From the NCBI GenBank assembly GCA_009930125.1, contig RZYZ01000046.1, positions 1 to 12,098 of the forward strand: 12,098 bases of DNA, given 5' to 3'. Below, in pieces: positions 1 to 6,305 of this stretch. The stretch is from Clostridia bacterium (GTDB lineage: Bacteria > Bacillota > Clostridia > Clostridiales > Clostridiaceae). Made by a program: the position numbers and the translations under genes. The stretch's first letter is position 1. Every line of letters begins with the position of its first letter. The notes beneath the pieces are model-generated. The model was not told the DNA's origin and made no database searches. It was given only the letters and a program-made list of their open reading frames with translations.

Positions 1-711
1 TTCGATCTGACCATCGATACGGAAATACCCATCGTATTCACAGGAGCCATGCGCTCCGGTTCGGAGCTTGGATATGATGGTCCATCCAATCTGGCCCAGT
101 CTATAGTCACGGCATCCTCCAAGGAATCCAGAAATCGTGGAGTGCTTGTCTGTCTCAATGGGGAACTCAATGCGGCCCAGGAAGTGACTAAAACCAATTC
201 ACTTTCCCTGAACGCATTTCGAACCCCGTCCTTTGGTCCCTTGGGCATCGTGGACAACAATCGTGTCATCTATTACAGAAGCAATGACATCAGACAGGTT
301 CATGACATTGATCACCTGGTATCCAATGTGGAACTGGTGAAGACTGTGGCAGGGATGGATTCTTCCTACCTGAAATTTCTTGTGGATAAAGGCACGAAAG
401 GGATTGTCATCGAAGCCTTCGGACGAGGCAATGTTCCGCCTCAGATGGTTGAAGGCATACGCTATGCGTTATCCCGGAAAATCCATGTGGTCATTGTATC
501 CAGATGTTATGAAGGACGTGTCTTCGGCAGTTATGGATATGAGGGTGGAGGAAAGCATCTGAGAAACATGGGCGTCATATTCGGAGATGCACTGCCTGGT
601 CAGAAAGCAAGAATAAAGCTCATGGTAGCCCTTTCCATTTACGATGATCCGGAAGATGTCAGAGACTGGTTTGAGAAGGATCTCTATCTGGAAGATTCGG
701 ATAATGCTTGA
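1..711 (+). CDS. L-asparaginase, C-terminal part (5' end outside window)
   Basis: Hydrolyses L-asparagine to aspartate and ammonia. The reading frame is open from the first base, so the N-terminal part, which would carry the first catalytic Thr motif (TGGTI) and the HGTDT motif, lies outside the window. The visible 236 residues begin FDLTIDTEIPIVFTGAMRSG, matching the family's conserved (P)(V)(V)xTGAMR segment, followed by the DGP-NL motif, NRGVLVCLNGE, the VTKTNS segment, FGPLG and, further on, EAFGRGNVPPQM. All of these are typical of the asparaginase/glutaminase family in the expected order. No frameshift or internal stop is seen. There is no obvious signal peptide information, so type I (cytoplasmic) cannot be told from type II. 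The stop codon overlaps the -35 box of the downstream yicC promoter, and no terminator separates the genes, so read-through into yicC is possible. An archaeal-type GatD or glutaminase identity is less likely from the motifs. Confidence 0.9.
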   Translation, partial: FDLTIDTEIPIVFTGAMRSGSELGYDGPSNLAQSIVTASSKESRNRGVLVCLNGELNAAQEVTKTNSLSLNAFRTPSFGPLGIVDNNRVIYYRSNDIRQVHDIDHLVSNVELVKTVAGMDSSYLKFLVDKGTKGIVIEAFGRGNVPPQMVEGIRYALSRKIHVVIVSRCYEGRVFGSYGYEGGGKHLRNMGVIFGDALPGQKARIKLMVALSIYDDPEDVRDWFEKDLYLEDSDNA

Positions 712-736
712 TACACTGCACGGTAAAGCATATAAT
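708..736 (+). promoter_or_regulatory. Sigma-A-type promoter for yicC-remA-gmk-rpoZ-coaBC
   Basis: TTGATA (708-713) and TATAAT (731-736) are separated by exactly 17 bases, a near-consensus housekeeping promoter. The predicted start of transcription is near 743, giving a leader of about 18 nt before the yicC start. The -35 box includes the TGA stop of the asparaginase gene. This is sequence evidence only; activity is inferred. Confidence 0.75.
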
Positions 737-760
737 GAAGTGATAAATTGGAGGCTTATG

Positions 761-1639
761 ATGATAAAAAGCATGACAGGCTTTGGAAGAGCCATGGTGG
801 ATGACGGAAAGAGAAGTTTTCTGGTGGAAATGAGAGGGGTCAATCACAGATATCTGGACATGAATATCAGGATGCCCAAGAGTCTCATGCCGGTGGAAGA
901 CCGTGTGAGAAAAGTGATTTCAGGGTACCTTTCCAGAGGAAAGGTGGATGTGTTCATCACATACAGAAATTATGCCAAGGAAGATACGGTGGTGAAATCC
1001 AATCAGTATCTGGCCAAAGGATATGTGGATATACTGAAGAACCTGCGGGATGAGTTCATGCTCGCCGATGATATTTCTGTCTCACTGGTCTCGAGATTCC
1101 CTGATGTGGTTTTCACGGAAGAGAAAGAAGAGAATATCGAAGAAATCTGGACCCTTATGGCAGAAGCGGTGGATGAAGCCGCCAGGAAGATGCTGGAGAT
1201 GAAGGAAGTGGAGGGAGCATCCCTTAAAAACGATATGCTGGTCAAGGCGGATGAGATCAGAAAGATTGTGGAGAAGATCAAAGAGAAGGATAAGGAAGTC
1301 ATACCACTGTATAAGGAGAGGCTTGAAAACAGGATCGCAGAGCTTCTGGAAACCGTACCGGTGGATGAATCCAGGCTGGCTCTGGAAATCGCGCTGTACA
1401 CGGACAAAGCAAGCATCGATGAGGAGATCACAAGACTTCTTTCTCATATGGACCAGATGGAGAAATTTCTGGATGAAAGTGTTCCTGTGGGCAGGAAACT
1501 GGATTTCCTTGCACAGGAGATGAACAGGGAAGCCAATACCATGGCATCGAAATCCGTGGATATCGAGATCACGAATCACGTGCTTCTCATCAAAAATGAG
1601 ATCGAGAAAATCAGAGAACAAATGCAGAATATAGAGTAG
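761..1639 (+). CDS. yicC: YicC family protein (putative endoribonuclease)
   Basis: A 292-residue protein, the usual size for the YicC/YloC family. It opens with the family hallmark MIKSMTGFGRA, followed by VEMRGVNHRYLD (about residues 22-33) in the YicC N-terminal domain. The C-terminal DUF1732 domain (about 208-292) shows DEEITRLLSHM, GRKLDFLAQEMNREANT and SKSVDIEI. Residues about 125-195 are rich in Glu and Lys and probably form a helical or coiled-coil linker. Family members in E. coli and Bacillus have been linked to RNA degradation and stationary-phase survival; that role is family knowledge, not visible here. I chose the ATG at 761 because GGAGG (750-754) sits 6 nt upstream; the ATG at 758 is only 3 nt away. 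The open frame extends further upstream into the asparaginase gene, but that extension does not fit the family. It is the first gene of the cluster. Confidence 0.93.
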   Translation: MIKSMTGFGRAMVDDGKRSFLVEMRGVNHRYLDMNIRMPKSLMPVEDRVRKVISGYLSRGKVDVFITYRNYAKEDTVVKSNQYLAKGYVDILKNLRDEFMLADDISVSLVSRFPDVVFTEEKEENIEEIWTLMAEAVDEAARKMLEMKEVEGASLKNDMLVKADEIRKIVEKIKEKDKEVIPLYKERLENRIAELLETVPVDESRLALEIALYTDKASIDEEITRLLSHMDQMEKFLDESVPVGRKLDFLAQEMNREANTMASKSVDIEITNHVLLIKNEIEKIREQMQNIE

Positions 1640-1649
1640 GGGTGAGGTC

Positions 1650-1925
1650 ATGAATATTAAACTCGTTAACATAGGTTTTGGGAATATCGTATCAGCGAAT
1701 AAGATTGTAGCCATCGTATCTCCTGAATCCGCTCCTATAAAAAGGATCATTCAGGAAGCAAGAGAAAGAGGCATGCTCATTGATGCCACATATGGAAGAA
1801 GGACAAGAGCCGTTGTCGTGACCGATTCGGATCATATCATTCTTTCCGCGGTACAGCCGGAAACTGTAGCGCACAGACTGGAGACGAAAGACGAAATTGT
1901 GGATGAGGTAGGTATAGATGAGTAG
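1650..1925 (+). CDS. remA: RemA / DUF370 family DNA-binding regulator
   Basis: A 91-residue protein of the DUF370 (RemA, extracellular matrix regulatory protein A) family. It begins MNIKLVNIGFGNIVSANKIV and carries the conserved SPESAPIKR and DATYGRRTRAVVVTDS segments (about residues 25-31 and 46-61). In Bacillus subtilis RemA is a ring-forming DNA-binding protein that activates biofilm matrix and osmoprotection genes. In many Bacillota the gene sits beside yicC and gmk, as here, so the family call is secure, but the local targets are unknown. It starts 10 nt after the yicC stop behind a GGTGAGG-type ribosome binding site. Its last 8 nt overlap the gmk start, suggesting translational coupling. 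It has no membrane segment or signal peptide and is expected to be cytoplasmic and nucleoid-associated. Confidence 0.92.
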   Translation: MNIKLVNIGFGNIVSANKIVAIVSPESAPIKRIIQEARERGMLIDATYGRRTRAVVVTDSDHIILSAVQPETVAHRLETKDEIVDEVGIDE

Positions 1926-2535
1926 AGGATTACTCCTGGTCATATCAGGACCTTCAGGAGCAGGTAAAGGAACCGTATGTGATGCATACAAGAAACACTG
2001 TAAAAATCATATATGGAATTCTGTATCCATGACCACCAGAGCGCCAAGAGCGGGTGAAGTCGAGGGAGAAAGCTATTACTTTGTGAGCCGGGAAGAATTC
2101 AAGGCCATGATAGAGAACGATGAATTTCTGGAATATGCGGAGGTATATGGGAACTATTACGGCACACCGCGTGCTGAAGTGGAGAAGAAACTCAGTGAAG
2201 GTACGGATGTGATTCTGGAAATCGACATTCAGGGTGCACTGAATGTGCAGGAGAACACCACGGAAGGGATCTTCATCTTCATACTTCCACCTTCCATGAA
2301 CGAGCTGAGAAACAGGATCATCGGCAGAGGCAGTGAAACACCCGAGTCGCTTCTGACCAGATTCAAGTCAGCGTATAACGAAATCAACTATGTGAACAAA
2401 TACAATTATGCCATCACCAATCACACAGTGGAGCAGGCTTATCAGGATCTGATATGCATTGTCAGAGCTGAGAAATGTCGTGCCACTCGTGTTTCAAATG
2501 AGATATTAACCCTTAAGGAGGAAAAATTATCATGA
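1918..2535 (+). CDS. gmk: Guanylate kinase
   Basis: Phosphorylates GMP to GDP with ATP, an essential cytoplasmic step in guanine nucleotide synthesis. The 205-residue length is standard. The Walker A loop is GPSGAGKGT (residues 11-19). The GMP-binding segment SMTTRAPRAGEVEGESYYFV occupies 37-56, with YGNYYGTP at 77-84. LEIDIQGA lies at 100-107, and a lid-region arginine follows in IIGRGSE. The ATG at 1918 overlaps the remA stop by 8 nt. Upstream pairing to 16S rRNA is modest (AGGTAGG), consistent with translational coupling. Its 3' end overlaps rpoZ by 4 nt (ATGA). The pairing of gmk with rpoZ is conserved across many bacteria. Confidence 0.97.
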   Translation: MSRGLLLVISGPSGAGKGTVCDAYKKHCKNHIWNSVSMTTRAPRAGEVEGESYYFVSREEFKAMIENDEFLEYAEVYGNYYGTPRAEVEKKLSEGTDVILEIDIQGALNVQENTTEGIFIFILPPSMNELRNRIIGRGSETPESLLTRFKSAYNEINYVNKYNYAITNHTVEQAYQDLICIVRAEKCRATRVSNEILTLKEEKLS

Positions 2536-2747
2536 GTTCATTAATCGATCCATCAGTAACAGAATTACTAAACAGAGTAGAGAACAGGTACAGACTGGTG
2601 ACCATCACTTCCAGAAGAGCCAGACAGCTCATAGACGGACAGGAACCCCTTCTGCCCGGAACCAGCGTGAATCCGCTGTCCAGTGCAGTAAACGAAGTGA
2701 ATGCAGGGCTTATAGAATATGAAACACTAAAAGATGGTGTGAAATAA
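2532..2747 (+). CDS. rpoZ: DNA-directed RNA polymerase omega subunit
   Basis: A 71-residue protein, typical of the short Gram-positive omega subunit, which helps assemble the beta' subunit into RNA polymerase. The diagnostic stretch NRYRLVTITSRRARQL (about residues 18-33) covers the conserved fold, followed by an N-x-L-S-x-A-V-x-E-V-x-x-G segment (47-59). A strong AAGGAGG (2515-2521) lies 10 nt before the ATG, inside the end of gmk, and the genes overlap by ATGA. The stop is followed by a single base before the coaBC start. The position between gmk and coaBC is the common bacterial arrangement. Confidence 0.95.
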   Translation: MSSLIDPSVTELLNRVENRYRLVTITSRRARQLIDGQEPLLPGTSVNPLSSAVNEVNAGLIEYETLKDGVK

Positions 2748-2748
2748 G

Positions 2749-3939
2749 ATGAAGAGTGTTGTGCTGGGCGTAACAGGGGGCATAGCCGCCTATAAAGCCC
2801 TTGAACTGGTTTCTCGGCTGAAAAAGCAGAATATCGATGTGGATGTAGCCATGACAAAATCGGCACAGGAATTCGTCACCCCGCTCAGTTTTCAGAGTCT
2901 CAGCCAGAATCCCGTCATCACGGATATGTTCGATGAACCCAAGGCATTTGAGATTGCTCATATTTCCCTTGCTCAGAAAGCGGATGTGTTTGCGGTGGTT
3001 CCGGCGACGGCAAATATGATCGGAAAGATCGCAAACGGCATTGCGGATGACTGGATTTCGACTTCCATTATGGCCACTCAGGCCAAGGTCCTGATTGCAC
3101 CTGCCATGAATACCCAGATGTATGCCAGTCCTATGGTTCAGGAGAACATCGAAAAACTGAAGAAGCTTGGATTCACTTTTGTGAAGCCCGGCGCAGGCAG
3201 ACTTGCCTGTGGGGATGTGGGCGAAGGAAAGCTTGCTCTGGTTGATGATATCTTCAATGAGATCATGAAACTTCTTTATCCGAAGAAGGATTATGAAGGA
3301 AAAAAGGTCATTGTCACAGCAGGAGGCACAGAAGCGCCCGTGGATCCCGTGAGGGTTCTGACGAACCGCTCTTCCGGAAAGATGGGTATCGCTCTTGCAA
3401 AGGCGTTGAGAGACCGTGGTGCGGAGGTGATTCTCATAACCGGGAACATCACCTGCAGTGCACCTCAGGGCGTGAAACAGATCCAGGCACTTACCAATGA
3501 AGCCATGGACCGTGCAGTAAATGAGCACTTCGATTCTGCAGATCTGGTCTTCATGGCTGCAGCGGTTTCCGACTTCAAGGTGAAGGAAGTGGCAAAGGAC
3601 AAGATCAAGAAAGAGGAGTCTTCTCTGATGCTGGAACTGGTGAAGGACAAGGATATTCTGAAGGGGCTGGGAGAGAAGAAGAAGAACCAGATCCTCATCG
3701 GTTTCGCTGCTGAATCCCAGAACCTGGAGGAGTATGCTGCTGATAAGCTCACCAGAAAGAATCTGGATTTCATTGCAGCCAATGACATCTCAGAGGGGAA
3801 GGTTTTCGGACAGGATCACAACAGAATCATTCTGATCGGAAAGGATGGTCTGAAAAGAGATCTGGGCGAATTATCCAAAGAGGATACAGCCCATGCCATC
3901 CTGGATGCCATAATGGACAGTAAAACCGAAAATATGTAG
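2749..3939 (+). CDS. coaBC: Bifunctional phosphopantothenoylcysteine decarboxylase / phosphopantothenate-cysteine ligase
   Basis: Carries out two consecutive steps of coenzyme A synthesis: ligation of 4'-phosphopantothenate with cysteine (CoaB) and FMN-dependent decarboxylation of the product (CoaC). The 396 residues match the full-length fusion. The N-terminal flavoprotein half (about 1-180) shows GVTGGIAAYK (7-16), the catalytic His71 in IAHISLAQKADVF, PATANMIGKIANG, PAMN (118-121) and the substrate-flap Cys154 in GRLACGDVGEG. The C-terminal ligase half (about 185-390) starts KKVIVTAGGT and continues with DPVRVLTNRSSGKMG, AAAVSDF (270-276) and the KIKK lysines (285-288). It begins one base after the rpoZ stop with little independent ribosome binding site, so translation is probably coupled. 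It is the last gene of the cluster; a clear terminator follows. The priA gene that often comes next in Bacillota is absent here. Confidence 0.96.
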   Translation: MKSVVLGVTGGIAAYKALELVSRLKKQNIDVDVAMTKSAQEFVTPLSFQSLSQNPVITDMFDEPKAFEIAHISLAQKADVFAVVPATANMIGKIANGIADDWISTSIMATQAKVLIAPAMNTQMYASPMVQENIEKLKKLGFTFVKPGAGRLACGDVGEGKLALVDDIFNEIMKLLYPKKDYEGKKVIVTAGGTEAPVDPVRVLTNRSSGKMGIALAKALRDRGAEVILITGNITCSAPQGVKQIQALTNEAMDRAVNEHFDSADLVFMAAAVSDFKVKEVAKDKIKKEESSLMLELVKDKDILKGLGEKKKNQILIGFAAESQNLEEYAADKLTRKNLDFIAANDISEGKVFGQDHNRIILIGKDGLKRDLGELSKEDTAHAILDAIMDSKTENM

Positions 3940-3947
3940 TGCATGAT

Positions 3948-3983
3948 AAAATCATAAGTCAGGGTATGGCTTATGATTTTTTT
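3948..3983 (+). terminator. Rho-independent terminator after coaBC
   Basis: An 11-bp perfect stem is formed by AAAATCATAAG (3948-3958) and CTTATGATTTT (3970-3980). It has an 11-nt loop and a run of seven T at 3977-3983. It starts 9 nt after the coaBC stop and ends the housekeeping cluster before the ECF sigma module. Confidence 0.88.
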
Positions 3984-4012
3984 AAACATTTTTAAAGTTT
4001 CGTATTAAAAAA

Positions 4013-4042
4013 TGAACCTTTTGGCGTAAACTGAAGTATATA
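4013..4042 (+). promoter_or_regulatory. Candidate ECF-sigma promoter (autoregulation)
   Basis: TGAACCTTTT begins at 4013 and resembles the GAAC-type -35 element used by ECF sigma factors. GTATATA begins at 4036, 17 nt after TGAACC, and resembles the CGTATA-type -10 element. The motif lies about 35 nt before the start codon of an ECF sigma gene, and autoregulation is common in this family. A housekeeping -35 for the TATATA box at 4037 is not apparent. The assignment rests on motif resemblance alone. Confidence 0.55.
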
Positions 4043-4077
4043 TAGATAAGAGGAAGAAGCTGAAGGCGGGTGACGGA

Positions 4078-4560
4078 ATGATTGATGCGTGTATCGAGGA
4101 ATACGGGAAAAGGCTATATTATCTGTGCCTGAAACTGGAGAGGGATCCCCACAGGGCGGAAGAGCTCTATCAGGAGACCTGGCTGAAAGTCCTGAAGGGA
4201 ATAGACTCCTATGATCCGAAGCAGCCCTTTTACCCATGGCTGACAAAATCCTGCGTCAATGTCTATCGCAGCCTGCTGAGAAAGCGCGCTGTGGAGCATC
4301 TGTTTTCTGATTTCGCATCCAGTGAGCGCAAAGAGTTCATTCTTGATCATGCAGAATACAGGCAGGAGGATCCAGTGCGGGAAGATCTACTTGCAGCACT
4401 GAAGAATCTGGATCCCAGAAAGAGACTGATTGTCGTTCTGCACTATTATGAAGGGTACACAACGAAAGAAATCGCTGTCCTTGCCGGTATAAAAGAAGGT
4501 ACTGTGAAGTCCAGGCTGCATGCGGCAAGAATAGAGTTAAGGAGGGAACTTGAAGAATGA
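4078..4560 (+). CDS. ECF-type RNA polymerase sigma factor
   Basis: A 160-residue sigma-70 family protein with only regions 2 and 4, the ECF layout. Region 2 spans about residues 1-72 and includes AEELYQETWLKVLKGIDSYD (27-46), the DNA-melting and core-binding helices. Region 4 spans about 101-156 with LDPRKRLIVVLHYYEGYT and the helix-turn-helix TTKEIAVLAGIKEGTVKSRL (128-147), which reads the -35 element. The length and both regions are complete. The ATG at 4078 follows a purine-rich GGCGGGTGACGGA stretch. Its stop overlaps the next ORF by ATGA. The partner gene encodes a small membrane protein, the usual setting for an anti-sigma factor that holds the sigma at the membrane. The inducing signal and ECF subgroup cannot be named from this sequence. 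Confidence 0.92.
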   Translation: MIDACIEEYGKRLYYLCLKLERDPHRAEELYQETWLKVLKGIDSYDPKQPFYPWLTKSCVNVYRSLLRKRAVEHLFSDFASSERKEFILDHAEYRQEDPVREDLLAALKNLDPRKRLIVVLHYYEGYTTKEIAVLAGIKEGTVKSRLHAARIELRRELEE

Positions 4561-4907
4561 ATGAGCATAAGGATTTTGATCGGCTGATCAGAAATGCTTT
4601 TGATGATATGAGAGCTTCAGAGAAGCGGGAGGAAGTGTTCATCGTCGAGCCTTTCTACGACAGGAAGAAGCTTGTAAGGATCTCAAAAGAGAGGAGAGAA
4701 AGGAAAGTTATTGTGTTCTTGACAACTCTGGCTGTGATTCTTTTCAATTACGCCATGTCATTTCTTCTGGGGGTTGCAGCTGAACTTCCATTATGGGCGG
4801 TGAATCTTGTGGCTCTACTGCTCAGCATTCTGAGTCTATTTGTGATCATCCTCTTCTACGGATTAAATAAACTCCACATCAACCATAAGGAGGCTCTTTA
4901 CCTATGA
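4557..4907 (+). CDS. Small two-helix membrane protein, candidate anti-sigma factor
   Basis: A 116-residue protein with no family I recognise with certainty. The N-terminal 50 residues are hydrophilic and strongly basic towards the membrane (KERRERK at 45-50), so they should lie in the cytoplasm. They contain FDRLIRNAFDDMRASEKREE (7-26), which loosely resembles the short helical start of small Bacillota anti-sigma proteins. Two hydrophobic helices follow at about 51-72 and 79-102, joined by a short outer loop, leaving a short basic cytoplasmic tail. AAGGAGGG (4539-4546) lies 10 nt upstream, and the start overlaps the sigma gene by 4 nt. No zinc-binding HxxxCxxC motif of the ZAS anti-sigma class is present. 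The anti-sigma role is inferred from gene order and topology; a signalling accessory role is possible. Confidence 0.7.
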   Translation: MNEHKDFDRLIRNAFDDMRASEKREEVFIVEPFYDRKKLVRISKERRERKVIVFLTTLAVILFNYAMSFLLGVAAELPLWAVNLVALLLSILSLFVIILFYGLNKLHINHKEALYL

Positions 4908-5452
4908 GTATATTACTATCCACCATCCCACTGCTGATCATACTGCTGTTCATTTTCGTCATTCCCATCATGATTGGTGTCTATGTCTATCGGGATGCCA
5001 GCGAGAGAGGGATGAATGCACTACTATGGACCATCGTTGCTGTATTTGTGCCCTCACTTCTGGGGCTCATCATTTATCTTATTTTCAGAGAGAACTATTC
5101 CTCTCTATCCTGCGCCAACTGTGGAGAACGGGTCAGGCAAGAATTCATGACCTGTCCATCCTGCGGCGCGGATCTGAAGGAAAGATGCCCTGACTGCGGC
5201 ATGGCGGTGGAGCCTCACTACAAAGTCTGCCCCAACTGCGCCAAAGCGCTGGATCATTATCAGGACAATCCATATAGGGAGAGAACGGTCAAGAAAGGGA
5301 ACAGATCCCTTATTGCAATACTTGCCATAGCCGTACTCCTGCCATTCATCATAGTCGTGGTGCTGGGCTCTCTGTTCTATTCAGTGAGAACGGAGACGAT
5401 TCACGAAGAATTCAATGTCCCGCAGGAAGAGTTCTTTGATTTTGATGCATAG
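4904..5452 (+). CDS. Membrane protein with double zinc ribbon
   Basis: A 182-residue protein. Two N-terminal hydrophobic helices (about 5-28 and 39-61) flank the cytoplasmic-looking motif VYVYRDASERGMNALLW. Next comes a soluble segment with eight cysteines as four CxxC knuckles: C70/C73 with C84/C87, and C95/C98 with C109/C112. This is two treble-clef-like zinc ribbons of the DZR type. A third helix lies at about 136-160, with an acidic tail ending EEFFDFDA. By charge, the zinc ribbons should face the cytoplasm and the tail should face outside. AAGGAGG (4887-4893) lies 10 nt before the ATG, which overlaps the preceding stop by 4 nt. As the third gene of the ECF module it may sense or relay the signal, or be a target; no specific function is established. 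All eight metal ligands are intact. Confidence 0.8.
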   Translation: MSILLSTIPLLIILLFIFVIPIMIGVYVYRDASERGMNALLWTIVAVFVPSLLGLIIYLIFRENYSSLSCANCGERVRQEFMTCPSCGADLKERCPDCGMAVEPHYKVCPNCAKALDHYQDNPYRERTVKKGNRSLIAILAIAVLLPFIIVVVLGSLFYSVRTETIHEEFNVPQEEFFDFDA

Positions 5453-5553
5453 GGTGAGAAGGACAACCCATCCTTCTGATAGCGGCGGCATAAGGCCGCT
5501 TCAATGCAGATACAACCTGTAAGAGCGACATGACACCGAATAGAATCGGACAT
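5453..5553 (+). other. 3' untranslated region with two short hairpins
   Basis: Downstream of the zinc-ribbon gene there are two small stem-loops. The first is AGAAGGA (5457-5463) with TCCTTCT (5471-5477) around a 7-nt loop. The second is AGCGGC (5481-5486) with GCCGCT (5495-5500) around an 8-nt loop. Neither has a following T run, so neither is a standard terminator alone. They may protect or slow the transcript before the large hairpin that follows. No open reading frame of note is seen. Confidence 0.45.
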
Positions 5554-5601
5554 GGAAGAAGACCGGCAAGAGATTCATGAATCACTTGCCGGTCTTCTTC
5601 C
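5554..5601. terminator. Long hairpin between convergent operons, probable bidirectional terminator
   Basis: GGAAGAAGACCGGCAAG (5554-5570) pairs perfectly over 17 bp with CTTGCCGGTCTTCTTCC (5585-5601). The 14-nt loop itself contains the palindrome GATTCATGAATC (5572-5583). It sits where the ECF operon (+) and liv operon (-) converge, and its right arm touches the livF stop codon. There is no clean T run on either side, so it is either a weak-tract bidirectional terminator or a structure that blocks 3' exonucleases. Confidence 0.7.
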
Positions 5602-6305
5602 TATGCACCCAGATAGGCTTTCCTGACTTCTTCATTATGGAGAAGATCTTTGGAACTTCCTTGCAGGTCTATGATTCCATTTTTCAGGATGTATGCACGA
5701 TCGGAAAAATTAAGTGCCAGATTCGCATTCTGCTCCACCAGAAGAATGGTAGTGCCTGTTTCATTGATGTCACGAAGAATCGTGAAGATTTCTTCCACAA
5801 TAAGTGGAGCAAGTCCCATGGAAGGCTCATCCAGGAGGAGAAGTCTGGGCCTTGAAAGCAGTCCGCGTGCGATGGCGAGCATCTGCTGCTCCCCGCCGGA
5901 TAAAGTTCCAGCCATCTGATATTTTCTTTCCAGAAGGCGAGGAAACAGTTCAAAGGAGCGCTTGAAATCCTTTTGCACCCCTTCCTTGTCTTTTCTGGTG
6001 ATGGCACCGACTTCAAGGTTTTCATAGACGCTCATTCTAGGGAAAACTCTTCTTCCTTCCGGAACATGGGAAAGTCCCATTTTCACGATATCAGAAGCAG
6101 GTTTTCTGGAGATATCCTTGTTTTCAAATAGAATATCGCCGGAGGACTTTCTGACCAGACCGGAAATGGTGCGCAGGGTTGTGGTTTTTCCGGATCCGTT
6201 TGCTCCGATGAGGGAGACCACTTCACCCTGGCCGATTTCCAGGGAGATGTTCCTTAGGGCCTGGATGGCGCCGTAATGGACGGAAAGATTACTTAGCTTC
6301 AGCAA
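5601..6305 (-). CDS. livF: Branched-chain amino acid ABC transporter, ATP-binding protein LivF
   Basis: One of two cytoplasmic ATPases powering Leu/Ile/Val import. The 234 residues match the usual LivF size. Walker A is GANGSGKT (34-41), the ABC signature is LSGGEQQ (135-141), Walker B is LLLLDE (155-160), and the switch histidine position shows the LivF-type substitution, reading LLVEQN. SHVPEGRRVFPRMSVYENL (79-97) is a LivF hallmark. I placed the start at TTG 6305, preceded by the near-perfect GGAGGTGA (6311-6318) lying inside the end of livG. This gives MLKLSNLSVHYG, the typical N-terminus. A GTG three codons upstream would overlap the ribosome binding site, and further upstream starts would add a non-homologous tail. 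The gene overlaps livG by 17 nt and is last in the operon. Confidence 0.93.
   Translation of the reverse strand: MLKLSNLSVHYGAIQALRNISLEIGQGEVVSLIGANGSGKTTTLRTISGLVRKSSGDILFENKDISRKPASDIVKMGLSHVPEGRRVFPRMSVYENLEVGAITRKDKEGVQKDFKRSFELFPRLLERKYQMAGTLSGGEQQMLAIARGLLSRPRLLLLDEPSMGLAPLIVEEIFTILRDINETGTTILLVEQNANLALNFSDRAYILKNGIIDLQGSSKDLLHNEEVRKAYLGA

Noticed and set aside
1082..1750. Minus-strand 222-residue open frame
   Set aside because: It is antisense to yicC and remA; it is rich in His, Phe and Leu and shows no domain.
2710..3528. Minus-strand 272-residue open frame
   Set aside because: It is the reverse shadow of coaBC, whose motifs are fully intact; no recognisable protein pattern is seen.
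5481..5500. Short GC hairpin as a terminator for the ECF operon
   Set aside because: The stem is only 6 bp and no T run follows; the 17-bp hairpin downstream is a better candidate.
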